64,000 bases of DNA from CAZART01 sp964487555 (lineage in GTDB: Bacteria; Bacteroidota; Rhodothermia; Rhodothermales; VXPQ01), in the NCBI GenBank assembly GCA_964487555.1, contig CAZART010000007.1, forward strand, positions 1 through 64,000, given 5' to 3'. The position numbers were made by a program, and so were the translations under genes. Of this stretch, positions 34,301 to 42,136 are shown piece after piece; position 1 is the first letter of the stretch, and each line of letters starts with the position of its first letter. Under the pieces are notes generated by a model. That model was not told the DNA's origin. It searched no databases and was given only the letters and a program-made list of their open reading frames with translations.

Positions 34301-35558
34301 CCGACTCGCGATCGATTCGGTTCAAACCGGTCGCCGTGCCGACCCACAAAACCCCCGCACGGTCCTCGTAGATAGACCAAACGTCCGGGTGATCGAGCGA
34401 ATTCGGATCGCCGGGAATCGACTCGATATGACCAAATGGGGGTGCATTCCAGGAGAAATAGCTGATTCCACTCGACGTACCCACCCAGAATACGCCGGAG
34501 CGATCGATGGCCATGGACAGCACCGCGCCGGCGAGCAGACTCATGGGATCGGTCGGATCGTGGCGATAATGAACGAAGGATTCGTCCGATTCGACGAATC
34601 GATCGAGCCCGCTGTCCGTCCCGATCCACACAGAACCTCCAGGGTCCTGGAAAAGCGAGCGGACGTTCTCGTGGCCAAGGCTGCGCGATCGGCCTCGGTC
34701 ATGGCTATATCGAACGAAATTCTCCGTCTCCGGCAGATAGCGGCTGAGCCCGCCCGGGCTCGCGCCGATCCAGATGCGACCGTCGCGATCTTCGAGAATC
34801 GCCGTTACGTGATTTCCGGAAAGGCTCATGGGGTCGGACGCGTCGTGGTGGAAGTGCGTCATGACCCCCGTGTCTCTATCGAGGCGCGTGATGCCGCCCT
34901 TGCCGGTACCTATCCAGATATCACCTCGCCGGTCTTCGAGCAGAGCTGTGACACGGTTGTCGCGAAGCGTCCTGCGGTCATCTGAGTCGTGCTTGTAAGT
35001 GACGACTCGACCGGTCTGGAGATCGTACTGATACAATCCGTCGTAGCGCGTGCCCACCCAGAGCCGCCCGTCGCGCGCCATGAGCAGTGAAAATAGATCG
35101 CTGCTTAGGGGTGGCGTATCCACGTAGCCGGGCCTGGCAAATGATTCGGTCCTGGCGTCGTACCGATTCAATCCGCCCCCTTCGGTAGCGATCCACAAGT
35201 CTGCTCCCCCCGCCGAGGCCAGCCCCACGATCCAGGGATGTCGGAGTCCGCTCGTGTCGAAGGCCGTGGGTCTAAAGACGCGGAAGGTGTGCCCGTCAAA
35301 GCGGTTGAGCCCGTCTTCCGTCCCGAACCACATGAATCCGAGCGAGTCCTGGTAGATCGCCGTGACATCGTCTTGTGAGAGCCCATCGTCGGTGACGAGA
35401 TGCTGGAACCGGATGGTCCGGTGCTCCGGCAATCTTTGACCGCCTGGTTCCTGAGCGGCGGCGTCACCGAAGCCCACGACGAGCCATAACAGCCCGACAC
35501 AGCTCATTCGCACTCCGAGCGCTGCCCGGAACGGCGAGCACATCCGGTTTATTATCAT
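31362..35558 (-). CDS. Hybrid two-component regulator: Reg_prop sensor, kinase, receiver, AraC output
   Basis: A 1,398-residue one-piece signalling protein. Signal/anchor region 1-36; a large periplasmic domain of repeated Reg_prop propeller motifs ('SLGFMWFGTEDGLNRFDG', 'RGDIWIGTGKGG', about 50-700); a Y_Y_Y domain (about 766-810); one transmembrane helix (about 826-848); HisKA with phosphoacceptor His near 884 ('NVSHEFRTPLTLTL'); HATPase ('DNGPGIPAEE', 'GTGIGLALAKELVELHGG'); a receiver (about 1143-1258, 'LVLSDVMMPRLNG', 'IVKPFS'); and an AraC-type HTH (about 1300-1395, 'AYAVGFKSVSHFSNVF'). This is the HTCS plan of Bacteroidota, usually tied to glycan use, but no SusC/D genes are here. Its ATG overlaps the preceding kinase stop (ATGA), so the two are translationally coupled. 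Confidence 0.95.
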   Translation of the reverse strand: MIINRMCSPFRAALGVRMSCVGLLWLVVGFGDAAAQEPGGQRLPEHRTIRFQHLVTDDGLSQDDVTAIYQDSLGFMWFGTEDGLNRFDGHTFRVFRPTAFDTSGLRHPWIVGLASAGGADLWIATEGGGLNRYDARTESFARPGYVDTPPLSSDLFSLLMARDGRLWVGTRYDGLYQYDLQTGRVVTYKHDSDDRRTLRDNRVTALLEDRRGDIWIGTGKGGITRLDRDTGVMTHFHHDASDPMSLSGNHVTAILEDRDGRIWIGASPGGLSRYLPETENFVRYSHDRGRSRSLGHENVRSLFQDPGGSVWIGTDSGLDRFVESDESFVHYRHDPTDPMSLLAGAVLSMAIDRSGVFWVGTSSGISYFSWNAPPFGHIESIPGDPNSLDHPDVWSIYEDRAGVLWVGTATGLNRIDRESGSVTRHPVDDSDLNALHGGAVMGLYEDRAGNFWVGTRYGALHRFDRASGRVVERFLEDPSDSMSLKSDTPWNLFEDSQGRFWVTSGGRGCLSEMDPGSRTFRSICHDPNDTSTPSYDIAHDMIESRSGDFWLGTWGGGLNRYDPETGMFTSFRHEATDLNSPASDFIIALHEDAEGILWLGLYGAGLDRFDPATGEFRHFTQANSDLPNDIVLAIEGDEAGDLWISTYRGLARLSPKSGRIRKYGVADGIQEFEFNSAASFRSASGELFFGGINGVTAFFPGQIRDNAVAPPVVLTALQIRGQPVAVGKEGPLRESLPFVRALTLDHRNRDVAITFAALHYGNPSGNRYRYVLEGYDDAWRSHGFGRTATYTNLPSGRYTFRVQAANSDGVWNEMGAAMTLTILSPPWRSWWAYSLYGLLAVSLLYGLRQYEMNRLGLKNRLGMERVEAEKLRELDRAKSHFFANVSHEFRTPLTLTLGPLDDLRSGLYGPLPDVVVDQVDMARRNAARVLDLINQILEVARLESGRTPLRARRLDLAAFVGRICQIQAPSARRKAIQLDIHLPDAPLPIFANPEHLEKTLSNLLSNALKFTADGGTVRVTVEDGARTARVAIRDNGPGIPAEELKHVFDRFYRVNESDARMQPGTGIGLALAKELVELHGGRLTATSEEGFGSTFVITLLKGREHLSPEQVLEGEIADVLMTDEPEQAREISTTAATGRDVTNHDVTTVLLVEDNPEVRAYVRGHLEPAYRVIEAGDGEEGLAKVRHHLPDLVLSDVMMPRLNGLALCRAIKSDRDTDFIPVILLTAKAAPEDRVDGLKEYADDYIVKPFSVTELRVRIDNLIESRRRLRVRFADANGTTNLAPPNGSTAVDVDFLKQLREKISAHLDDESFSVERLAQAIGMSRGHLHRRSQELLEQSPSDVIRTMRLERAAHLLEIRAGTVSEVAYAVGFKSVSHFSNVFLGHFACRPSEYPPEPA

Positions 35559-37225
35559 GCCGGCAGCCGGATGGTGAACGTGGTCCTGCCATCCTTCGCA
35601 CTGTCCACATTGAGCGTGCCGCCGTGTCCTTGCGTCACGATGTCGTAGCTGAGACTAAGACCCAGGCCCGTACCGCTGCCGGCCGGCTTGGTCGTATAGA
35701 AGGGTTCAAAAATTTTGGACTGCTCGGCTTCGGCAATACCGGGTCCGTTATCCTCCACGCTGATGAGTACCTCTCCGTCGGCTCGCTTCGTCTTGACGAC
35801 GACCCGAGGCTCGTAGGTCTCGTCGGTGCCGGCCGCTTTCTCGTACACGGCATCGAAGGCGTTACCGACGAGATTCACGATGACCCGGCCCATTTCCTGC
35901 GGCACGATCTCAACGTCTTTCACGAGTGGATCGAAATCCCGTACGATGTCTGCGTTGAAATCGGGGGTGCGGGCGCGCTTTCCGTGATAGGCGAGGCTCA
36001 CGTACTCATCGACGAGCGCATTGAGGTCCGACGGACGGCGCTCGCCGGGCGTGCCGCGCGAGTGGTCGAGCATGGATCTGACGATGCCGTCGGCGCGGGC
36101 GCCGTGGTGCTCGATCTTTCGGGCCATCTCTTGTACGGATGCGAGCGACGCCGACAGTTCTTCCCGAACCGCGCCCTCGATCCTGCCGCCAAACCCGTCT
36201 AGATCCTCCCGGATATCTTCCGCGAGATCGACGACGACTGAAGCGAAGTTGTTGATGAAATTCAGCGGATTCTTAATTTCGTGGGCGATTCCGGCGGTAA
36301 GCGAACCCAGGGAGGCCATTTTTTCGGCCTGCACGAGCTGCGCCTGCGTCTTGATCAAGTGGGCGAGTGAATTTTCGAGTTCTTTCGTGCGCTCGGCGAG
36401 GCGTTCGGCCATCTGATTGAAGCTAGCCGCTACGTCTGCGAGCTCGTCACGTGTCAGAATCTGTATGCGATGATCCAGCTCGCCCGAGCCGATCTTCTCA
36501 GCGCCGGAACGGAGCTCTGAAACCGCCCGAACGATGTCGCGGGAGATGACGTACGCAAGGAGCGTTCCCACGAGCGCAGAGAGAAGAAAACTTATCCACG
36601 CCAGACGTTCAAACATCCGATCCGTGCTGACGAAGGCCGCATTCACACGGGCAAGTTCCTGTCCCTCCATCTCGACGGCACGTGGAAGATCTTCCGTCAG
36701 GAGCTCCGTAGCAAGGGGATCCGCCCGAATGTAGAGCTCCTCGATCGCTCTGGAGGGATCTTCCCACTGATAGTCGTAGAACCGCTTCCACGAAGCCGAC
36801 AGCGCGCGTGTTTTTTCGTTGAGGCGCGAGGCCTCCTCACGGCGATCCGCATTCGCGTGAGCCTCGGCGATGCGAAGAAGCGTGACGACCGTGTCAATGC
36901 CGCTCGCAAACCGCATCCGCTCGGATTCCGACGGAGCCGCACCTTCTTGCGCGCCAAAAACACCGGCGGACATGAGATCAACGAACTTCTTCTGATCTTC
37001 CAACAGGTCCATCGCGTCGGTCAGGACCGCCTGTCGCTCGATCGCGCGCTGCAGCTCCTGGAACACCTGATTCCTCTGATAGGCGCCCCAGTAGAACACG
37101 CCGATGTTAAACGCACCGAGCGCCAGGAAAACGCCGAAGGCCGTGATGAGCTTGGCGCGAATCGAGCGGCCCGTCGGAAGACGCGCCGTCCACGTCTCAT
37201 CATACCGATTCGCCGAGTCATTCAT
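35555..37225 (-). CDS. HAMP-domain sensor histidine kinase
   Basis: A 556-residue membrane kinase: transmembrane helix about 24-46, a helical periplasmic domain, a second helix about 205-228, HAMP (about 229-282, 'VSELRSGAEKIGSGELDHRI'), a coiled segment, the H box 'GIAHEIKNPLNFINNF' with His near 315, and a HATPase with 'DNGPGIAEAEQSKIFEPFYTTK' and 'GTGLGLSLSYDIV'. There is no receiver. Its start overlaps the stop of the PBP-like gene by ATGA, and its stop overlaps the start of the hybrid regulator the same way, so three genes are coupled. It probably responds to the small binding protein encoded upstream and phosphorylates the stand-alone or hybrid receiver. Confidence 0.95.
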   Translation of the reverse strand: MNDSANRYDETWTARLPTGRSIRAKLITAFGVFLALGAFNIGVFYWGAYQRNQVFQELQRAIERQAVLTDAMDLLEDQKKFVDLMSAGVFGAQEGAAPSESERMRFASGIDTVVTLLRIAEAHANADRREEASRLNEKTRALSASWKRFYDYQWEDPSRAIEELYIRADPLATELLTEDLPRAVEMEGQELARVNAAFVSTDRMFERLAWISFLLSALVGTLLAYVISRDIVRAVSELRSGAEKIGSGELDHRIQILTRDELADVAASFNQMAERLAERTKELENSLAHLIKTQAQLVQAEKMASLGSLTAGIAHEIKNPLNFINNFASVVVDLAEDIREDLDGFGGRIEGAVREELSASLASVQEMARKIEHHGARADGIVRSMLDHSRGTPGERRPSDLNALVDEYVSLAYHGKRARTPDFNADIVRDFDPLVKDVEIVPQEMGRVIVNLVGNAFDAVYEKAAGTDETYEPRVVVKTKRADGEVLISVEDNGPGIAEAEQSKIFEPFYTTKPAGSGTGLGLSLSYDIVTQGHGGTLNVDSAKDGRTTFTIRLPA

Positions 37226-37731
37226 CGCAATGGATAACCCGGATCTGTCGGCGCCTTCCCGTCGATGCGCAGTACTTTCATACCAGCACCCACGTCCGCC
37301 GCCCGCATGAAGGTGATGGACCCGGGCAGCGCCCGAACCAGCTCGTGCGCCATCTCCGTGCTGTAGACAATCTTGGGGCCGGAGGTGACTTCTGAGCGAA
37401 ATATTTTGGCGATCCAGTACTGGCGAAACTGACCTTCATTCATCTCATAGATGTGCTTCAGCACGGCGTCGCGCTCGTACGCCTCCGGCGCACGGACGAG
37501 TAGCGTGATTCTCTTGCGGTCGCTCCAGAACTGCTGATCCCCCATGAAGATCTTGCGGAGCTGGGAAAACGTGAGATTATCCGCGTCGACACCTGAATGT
37601 ACGACGATGGCGATCGACCTCTGCGAGGTCTGGCTGTGCGCCATGGGCACAATGCCGAACTGCCCAACGATGAGCAAACCGACCACGCACAAAAAATTCC
37701 GGCCGTGCCGACGTATCGATGGCATCATCAT
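37222..37731 (-). CDS. Secreted PstS/PBP-like binding protein, short form
   Basis: A 169-residue exported protein with signal peptide ending 'AHSQ'. It matches the short PstS-like (PBP-like) proteins: 'VDADNLTFSQLRKIFMGDQQFWSDRK', 'RDAVLKHIYEMNEGQFRQYW' and 'LVRALPGSITFM' correspond to the 'L-S-x-x-x-x-I-F-x-G' and 'P-G-A-I-G-Y' hallmarks. It is half the size of a full phosphate-binding protein and no PstCAB genes follow, so a sensing role is more likely than transport. Translational overlap (ATGA) with the sensor kinase gene supports this. Three Met codons open the frame; the first is used here. The ligand is not identifiable. Confidence 0.85.
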   Translation of the reverse strand: MMMPSIRRHGRNFLCVVGLLIVGQFGIVPMAHSQTSQRSIAIVVHSGVDADNLTFSQLRKIFMGDQQFWSDRKRITLLVRAPEAYERDAVLKHIYEMNEGQFRQYWIAKIFRSEVTSGPKIVYSTEMAHELVRALPGSITFMRAADVGAGMKVLRIDGKAPTDPGYPLR

Positions 37732-37802
37732 GACTGTTGCTACTTAAATGCGACTCCTCACCGATCACCGGCCACACTAGGGCTGATCGTGGGATTCGAA
37801 TG

Positions 37803-38885
37803 TCAGTGTCCTGAATATTGATTTGGAAACACAAAACTAAGCTGCAGGGCGAGGCTGTGGAATCGATCGCTCGTCACCATCCGCTCATTTCGATATTCTA
37901 TCTTTAGTGCCGCGAGCATCGCGAAGTCATACCGAAGCCCGGCGACGAACGCTTGATGGTCGAGACCCGACGTACCAAAAACAGGATCCCCTCGGTCGGT
38001 GGTTATTTCTTCCCACCTCGCGTAAGGCTTCAGAATTTCGAACGGCGACGGAAGCCGGTAGGCGACCTGCACGTAGTAGCCGTCACTCGTCGTCGCGTCC
38101 GCACCGGACCGATCCGGCGTATGGATGATATGGGCATATTCGACGATGAGCTCCGGTGTCTCCGTCTGCAGCGCCAGATGGCCCGATATTATGGTTTCGT
38201 CGACCGCGCCTACGTCCGCGGCGATGCGATCTCGATACGCCGATGCGCCGATCATCAGTCCGAATACGGCAGCCGGACGCAGATTCACACCGGCCAGCCA
38301 CGCCCGATGCCGGTTGACGTCACCGGCATCTCCGGCCCGCGCGACGTTGTCGTGCCTTCCATTCCCCACGCCGAAGAAATAACCCGGCACGAGATTCGTC
38401 TTCGGGAAACTACCCTCCACCTGCAGTCCCACGAAATGGACCGGAATAAAGCGACTTCCGAATTTGATCATTTCCGGCCGGGCCACAGAGGTCTGCAGCC
38501 AAAGACCGTGATGATATGCCGTGTTCCAGAATCCGAGAGGCGTATGATACCGTCCAGCCGAAAACTTGAGGTGGTCACCTACTTCGTAGCGGACCATTAG
38601 CCGCTCCACTTCTACGCCAAACTCGGTGGGTCGCGGCGTTGCACTCACCTCACCGAAGAAGGCGAGGTGGTCCGTCAGACCCGCGGCCACGTGCCCAACA
38701 AGCTGGCCAAGCCGAAATCCGTCGGCGCCCGTCCCTTCGGTGGCTAAGTAATTGATGTCGCTAAACCCGAGAACCTGGGCCTCCTGGGCATGCGCGGAAC
38801 CGCTCGTTCCGATTCCGACGCAGCTGCAGGCGAGTAGTAGAACGATGCCGTTTGTATGCATCGCCTCGAGCGTTTTTCCGAGCAT
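37803..38885 (-). CDS. Outer-membrane beta-barrel porin-like protein
   Basis: About 360 residues with a signal peptide ending 'GSAHAQ' and a mature part made of alternating amphipathic strands, such as 'LGFSDINYLAT', 'HLAFFGEVSATPR', 'FSAGRYHTPLGFWNTAYHHG', 'YYVQVAYRLP' and a C-terminal 'LALQLSFVFPN'. This is the pattern of a porin-type barrel. The 'G-R-x-x-x-P-L-G-F' loop is common in OprO/P-like and related barrels. It precedes the PBP-like and kinase genes on the same strand (71 bp gap), so it may admit the signal molecule. The start at 38885 is tentative; 38861 and 38915 are alternatives. Confidence 0.8.
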   Translation of the reverse strand: MLGKTLEAMHTNGIVLLLACSCVGIGTSGSAHAQEAQVLGFSDINYLATEGTGADGFRLGQLVGHVAAGLTDHLAFFGEVSATPRPTEFGVEVERLMVRYEVGDHLKFSAGRYHTPLGFWNTAYHHGLWLQTSVARPEMIKFGSRFIPVHFVGLQVEGSFPKTNLVPGYFFGVGNGRHDNVARAGDAGDVNRHRAWLAGVNLRPAAVFGLMIGASAYRDRIAADVGAVDETIISGHLALQTETPELIVEYAHIIHTPDRSGADATTSDGYYVQVAYRLPSPFEILKPYARWEEITTDRGDPVFGTSGLDHQAFVAGLRYDFAMLAALKIEYRNERMVTSDRFHSLALQLSFVFPNQYSGH

Positions 38886-39232
38886 AGTAGACGAGGGACG
38901 TGAGACTTGCCGCAAATGCCCACGGGCGGGCGCTTCTCGAGCGATCGTATGCCGTGCCGTATTTGACGATCGACCGAGATGCTGAAGTTAACGTAAGGAA
39001 AAAGAGGGATACTTACGTTGAGGCGAAAGGCAATTGCGTTTTCATTTCATGACGACCGGCGTCCCCTTCCATCAACGCTCATTGCCATCGGATCATTACG
39101 GTGCAGGGCTCCGCCGAACGACCCTCTGCCCGCATAACTGCGCGGCGAGCCATGAAAACGGCCCTCACGCCGTAGTGGGCGGAGGACCGATCGTCGAATT
39201 AAGAATCAGTTAAGAGAGGAGGATGAAAGCGC
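38886..39232. other. Intergenic region upstream of the porin-signalling operon
   Basis: This 347 bp stretch lies between the end of a lipoprotein gene and the start of the porin gene, both on the minus strand. It should contain the operon promoter. The only clear structure is the inverted repeat described separately; a weak GC hairpin near 39160-39185 might terminate the lipoprotein transcript. Confidence 0.45.
38988..39021. promoter_or_regulatory. Inverted repeat upstream of the porin gene, possible operator
   Basis: TTAACGTAAG (38988-38997) and CTTACGTTGA (39012-39021) are inverted copies with one G-U type mismatch around a 14-bp spacer, about 103 bp before the porin start. The symmetry suits a dimeric DNA-binding protein; no T tract marks it as a terminator. 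The AraC-type output of the hybrid regulator in the same operon is one candidate binder. Confidence 0.45.
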
Positions 39233-39811
39233 CTACTGAACGAACGGCAGGAAGACGTCGTCGCTTCCGACGGCATCAAAGCTGCCTTCAATGGTGACGT
39301 CGAGCTCCTGACCGTCCGTAAAATCGAAGCCCGACGCGTTGATCTCAAAATCGCCTTCTAGGCGGCTGCTGCTCGATTCGGTGATCGTGAGAACGCCGCC
39401 CTCAGATAGGTAGGTGATCGCCTGCGTTTCGCCCAGGGACGCAACCATCACGAACTCGTCGTTGGGAATGTCTTCATCCTCCTGATCTAGATCGACGATA
39501 GAATAGCTACCGACAGCGGGTCGGCCGGAATTCCGGCCCATGAAGGCGTATTTCTGGGCTTGGGTCGTTACGTCCTGCGTTTCGGAGAAATAGATAACGA
39601 ACACGTTCTCGCCGGTCTCCGGGTCCTGAGCCTCGCCAAAGAAAGCGAAGCCGTCCATCGACGTTTCGGCATCTCCGGCGACGTCCATACGGAAGGAGGC
39701 GAATGGCCGATCGTCATCGTCATCGTTTGCACTGTTCGAGTCGCAGGCCGCCAATGCCAGCACGAGCATGGCGACTAAGGAAAAGGTCGATATTCTCTCG
39801 ATTCGAGGCAT
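39233..39811 (-). CDS. Lipoprotein of unknown function
   Basis: A 192-residue protein with lipobox 'LALAAC', followed by an Asn/Asp-rich linker with five consecutive Asp. The mature part is acidic and strand-rich ('FRMDVAGDAETSMDGFAFFG', 'VGSYSIVDL', 'GVLTITESSSSRLEGDFEI') and ends 'DVFLPFVQ'. The 'M-D-G-F-A-F-F' opening and 'L-x-G-D-F-E' strand resemble small beta-sandwich or calycin-like lipoproteins of Bacteroidota. No specific family recognised. Expected on the outer membrane. It is on the same strand as the porin operon, 347 bp upstream, so probably separate. Confidence 0.8.
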   Translation of the reverse strand: MPRIERISTFSLVAMLVLALAACDSNSANDDDDDRPFASFRMDVAGDAETSMDGFAFFGEAQDPETGENVFVIYFSETQDVTTQAQKYAFMGRNSGRPAVGSYSIVDLDQEDEDIPNDEFVMVASLGETQAITYLSEGGVLTITESSSSRLEGDFEINASGFDFTDGQELDVTIEGSFDAVGSDDVFLPFVQ

Positions 39812-40032
39812 AACTTCGTTGGTCCGGTTAATGTATCGATGGCCGAATCGCAGGCGATACCTCCGCCCGCTATCCCCATATGTGAGAAATCATCACGGCG
39901 CGGGTCACGCTCCTTCTCGCCGCTCTGTGACGAACCTGTAACGCTTCAGGGCTTAGTGGTCCGTATTGAAAACGATTGGCACATGGACCGTAGAAGGACC
40001 ACGCCGAAAATCTCATCTCACGTCAGTACCTC

Positions 40033-40839
40033 ATGCGAATCACGCCGATCCTCTTCAGCATATCCCTCCTCATCTTCGCCGGCTGCGGCGCAGCCAATCG
40101 GGCGATGGATGCGGCCGTAGATCGAGCGGCACAGCGAACGGGCGAAGCCGTCGGCGAACAGGTTGGCCAGATGGCCGGATCGATGCTTGCGGCTCAATTT
40201 CCCGATACCTGGTCGACACGCTGGACGACGTTGTATGTGAATTATCTATTCGGTGTCGCCTTTCATTCAGGCTCGTATTCGGTGGTAGATGAGGCGTATG
40301 AGCCTGGGGAATGGACGAGGTGGCAGGTCGTCAATCAGTCGTCGGCACCCGGCGGCATCATTGAGCGTGCTTTTGTGGGGCGAAGCGACGACGGCCGAGA
40401 AGTGTGGCGCATCGAGTACACGAATCCCGAAGAGGATGAAGCGATCGTGCTCGAAGGGCTGTTCAGTCCCGGCCGGACCGAGCTCATCCGCCTGAGAAGC
40501 AAGTTTCCCGGAGAAGACGAGCAGGAGCTTCCGGTAGAGGAAGGGGCCTTCACGTACGCGGAGCCCGTCCAGCTTACCGAAGAGAGCGTCGAAGGAGCCA
40601 CTGTCGGCGTTGAGAATGTCACCGTGCCCGCCGGATCGTTCGAAGCACGCCACGTGCGATACGGGGCCGCCGGCTCTACGCTGGATTGGTGGCTCGACGA
40701 GGAAGTACCTGGCGATCTCGTGAGATACTCCCAAAGCGCCCGCAATGGAGATGAAGACGGCGAGGGAGCACCGGAATCCTGGGTCGTTGAATTGACAAAC
40801 TACGGAGACGATGCAGAAAGTACGCTCGGCCTCATGTAG
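40033..40839 (+). CDS. Lipoprotein of unknown function
   Basis: A 268-residue protein with lipobox 'IFAGC' followed by a short helical part ('RAMDAAVDRAAQRTGEAVGEQVGQ') and a larger strand-rich domain (about 60-265) containing 'WTRWQVVNQS', 'EVWRIEYTN', 'TVPAGSFEARHVRYG' and 'LDWWLDEEVPGDLVRYS'. The last two segments resemble DUF3108/LolA-like barrels in which a 'V-P-A-G-x-F-x-A' strand and a 'W-x-x-x-x-V-P' strand occur, but this is a weak match. Transcribed alone, divergent from the 39233 lipoprotein. Function unknown. Confidence 0.8.
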   Translation: MRITPILFSISLLIFAGCGAANRAMDAAVDRAAQRTGEAVGEQVGQMAGSMLAAQFPDTWSTRWTTLYVNYLFGVAFHSGSYSVVDEAYEPGEWTRWQVVNQSSAPGGIIERAFVGRSDDGREVWRIEYTNPEEDEAIVLEGLFSPGRTELIRLRSKFPGEDEQELPVEEGAFTYAEPVQLTEESVEGATVGVENVTVPAGSFEARHVRYGAAGSTLDWWLDEEVPGDLVRYSQSARNGDEDGEGAPESWVVELTNYGDDAESTLGLM

Positions 40840-40843
40840 GCGT

Positions 40844-40896
40844 CCGTTCCGTGCCGACACTCGCCACGTCCTCTAGTTGAGCCGTTCCGTGCCGAC
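40844..40896. repeat. 15-bp exact direct repeat
   Basis: CCGTTCCGTGCCGAC occurs at 40844-40858 and 40882-40896, in the short space between two convergent genes. Probably a small duplication; no function is suggested by the sequence. Confidence 0.5.
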
Positions 40897-40978
40897 CTCG
40901 TGCAGCCCGGCTGTCGAGCGAGGTGACCGCCTCCTCCCTCCTCTCTCATGGGTCGGGGTTCTGAGACATCCCGTGAAT

Positions 40979-42046
40979 CTACCACGACTCACCGTCGGCA
41001 AGTACTCGTCGGGCCCGCACGAAGTGATTTCGAAACCAGGTGCCGCGGGGGCTCGAGAGGTCGTCGTACCCAACGCCGCCGCCGCTCTTGCTTGAGTGCA
41101 GGATGCGCCCGTCACCGGCATAGATCGCGACGTGGTCGATGCGGCTGCCGTTCGACGCGAAAAACATCAGGTCACCCGGCTCGAGGCTTTCGAGATCTGA
41201 AGGGAGTGCGACGCCGGCATGCGCCTGATCGCGCGATACACGTGGCAGCGTGACGCCGGTCTTCGCGTAGACGTACTGCACAAGGCCTGAGCAATCGAAG
41301 CCGGTTGAAGGAAGGCTTCCGCCCCAACGGTAGTGCACACCCAGAAAGTCGTCTGCAATATCAATGGTACGAGCGGCGGCCGACGCGCGCGCGGAAACGG
41401 CAGGTGGCGGTACCGTCACTTCCATGACAGCCGCGGCGCGGACAGGAATGGCGGGCGCCGTCGGAATCCGACCTGGGGGCTCTTCGACGGTTCTACTGCG
41501 CTTTCCGGCACCGCCGAATGTAATGGACAGGCTGGCGCGATGCTCCCAGCCCGGATGCATGCCGTCGTGGAGATCGCGGTTGTCGTGGGCGGAAAACGGC
41601 GTTCGGTAGCGCGATTCGACCTGAATTCCGAAATAGTCGCTTAGCTGAACGTGAATGCCCCCACCGGAGCTCCCGACCATTCCGCTGCGATCGGCAGAGG
41701 CGCGTCCCGTCACACCCATTCCGACGGTGCCGTACGGCGCGACACCCGTGGCGTGCGGTAGGCCGAGCGGGAAGTAGAGCAGATCGGCCTCCCCGCTCCA
41801 GGGCGGCCCGTCGATCCGCCAATCGGGAACGTATTCAGACGCACGATCGGGGCTCTGGGTGCCGATGCTGAACCCCATGCGGAATCCGACATCATTCTTG
41901 ACGCCGGTCAGTGAGGCGCCGGCTACGATCGGAGTTCCGGCTAATGAGCCGTCTACACTCATGTGTGATCCAACCAGCCACTGCGACGAGCCGGGAACGG
42001 CAAGCGCGGCTTGCACGAGAACGAGGAGAGCGAAACGATAAAACAC
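40979..42046 (-). CDS. Outer-membrane beta-barrel fused to NlpC/P60 peptidase
   Basis: A 355-residue exported protein with two different halves. After the signal peptide, residues about 22-178 are an eight-strand-like barrel ('VGSHMSVDGSLAG', 'NDVGFRMGFSIGTQ', 'VAPYGTVGMGVTG', 'DYFGIQVESRYR', 'HRASLSITFGG'). A Pro/Ala-rich linker follows. Residues about 230-350 are an NlpC/P60 domain with the catalytic Cys near 249 ('GFDCSGLVQYVY'), His near 302 ('IDHVAIYAGD') and a second polar site ('ILHSS'), all intact. Such domains cut peptidoglycan stem peptides. A barrel anchor on the same chain would hold the enzyme at the outer membrane facing the wall. The start at 42046 gives a normal signal peptide. 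Convergent with the lipoprotein gene at 40033. Confidence 0.85.
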   Translation of the reverse strand: MFYRFALLVLVQAALAVPGSSQWLVGSHMSVDGSLAGTPIVAGASLTGVKNDVGFRMGFSIGTQSPDRASEYVPDWRIDGPPWSGEADLLYFPLGLPHATGVAPYGTVGMGVTGRASADRSGMVGSSGGGIHVQLSDYFGIQVESRYRTPFSAHDNRDLHDGMHPGWEHRASLSITFGGAGKRSRTVEEPPGRIPTAPAIPVRAAAVMEVTVPPPAVSARASAAARTIDIADDFLGVHYRWGGSLPSTGFDCSGLVQYVYAKTGVTLPRVSRDQAHAGVALPSDLESLEPGDLMFFASNGSRIDHVAIYAGDGRILHSSKSGGGVGYDDLSSPRGTWFRNHFVRARRVLADGESW

Positions 42047-42136
42047 GGAACGGCCTGGTCAACTTCAGGATGCGGGTTTCCTTCGGTATCGACCGTACCG
42101 CCGATTCCTAAATTCTTGACAAGCTCGGCCGAATGG

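Noticed and set aside
37222..37731. A phosphate ABC transporter (Pst) locus
   Set aside because: Only a short PBP-like protein is present; PstC, PstA, PstB and PhoU genes are absent.
31362..38885. A polysaccharide-utilisation locus tied to the hybrid regulator
   Set aside because: No SusC/SusD pair, glycoside hydrolase or polysaccharide lyase is encoded around it.
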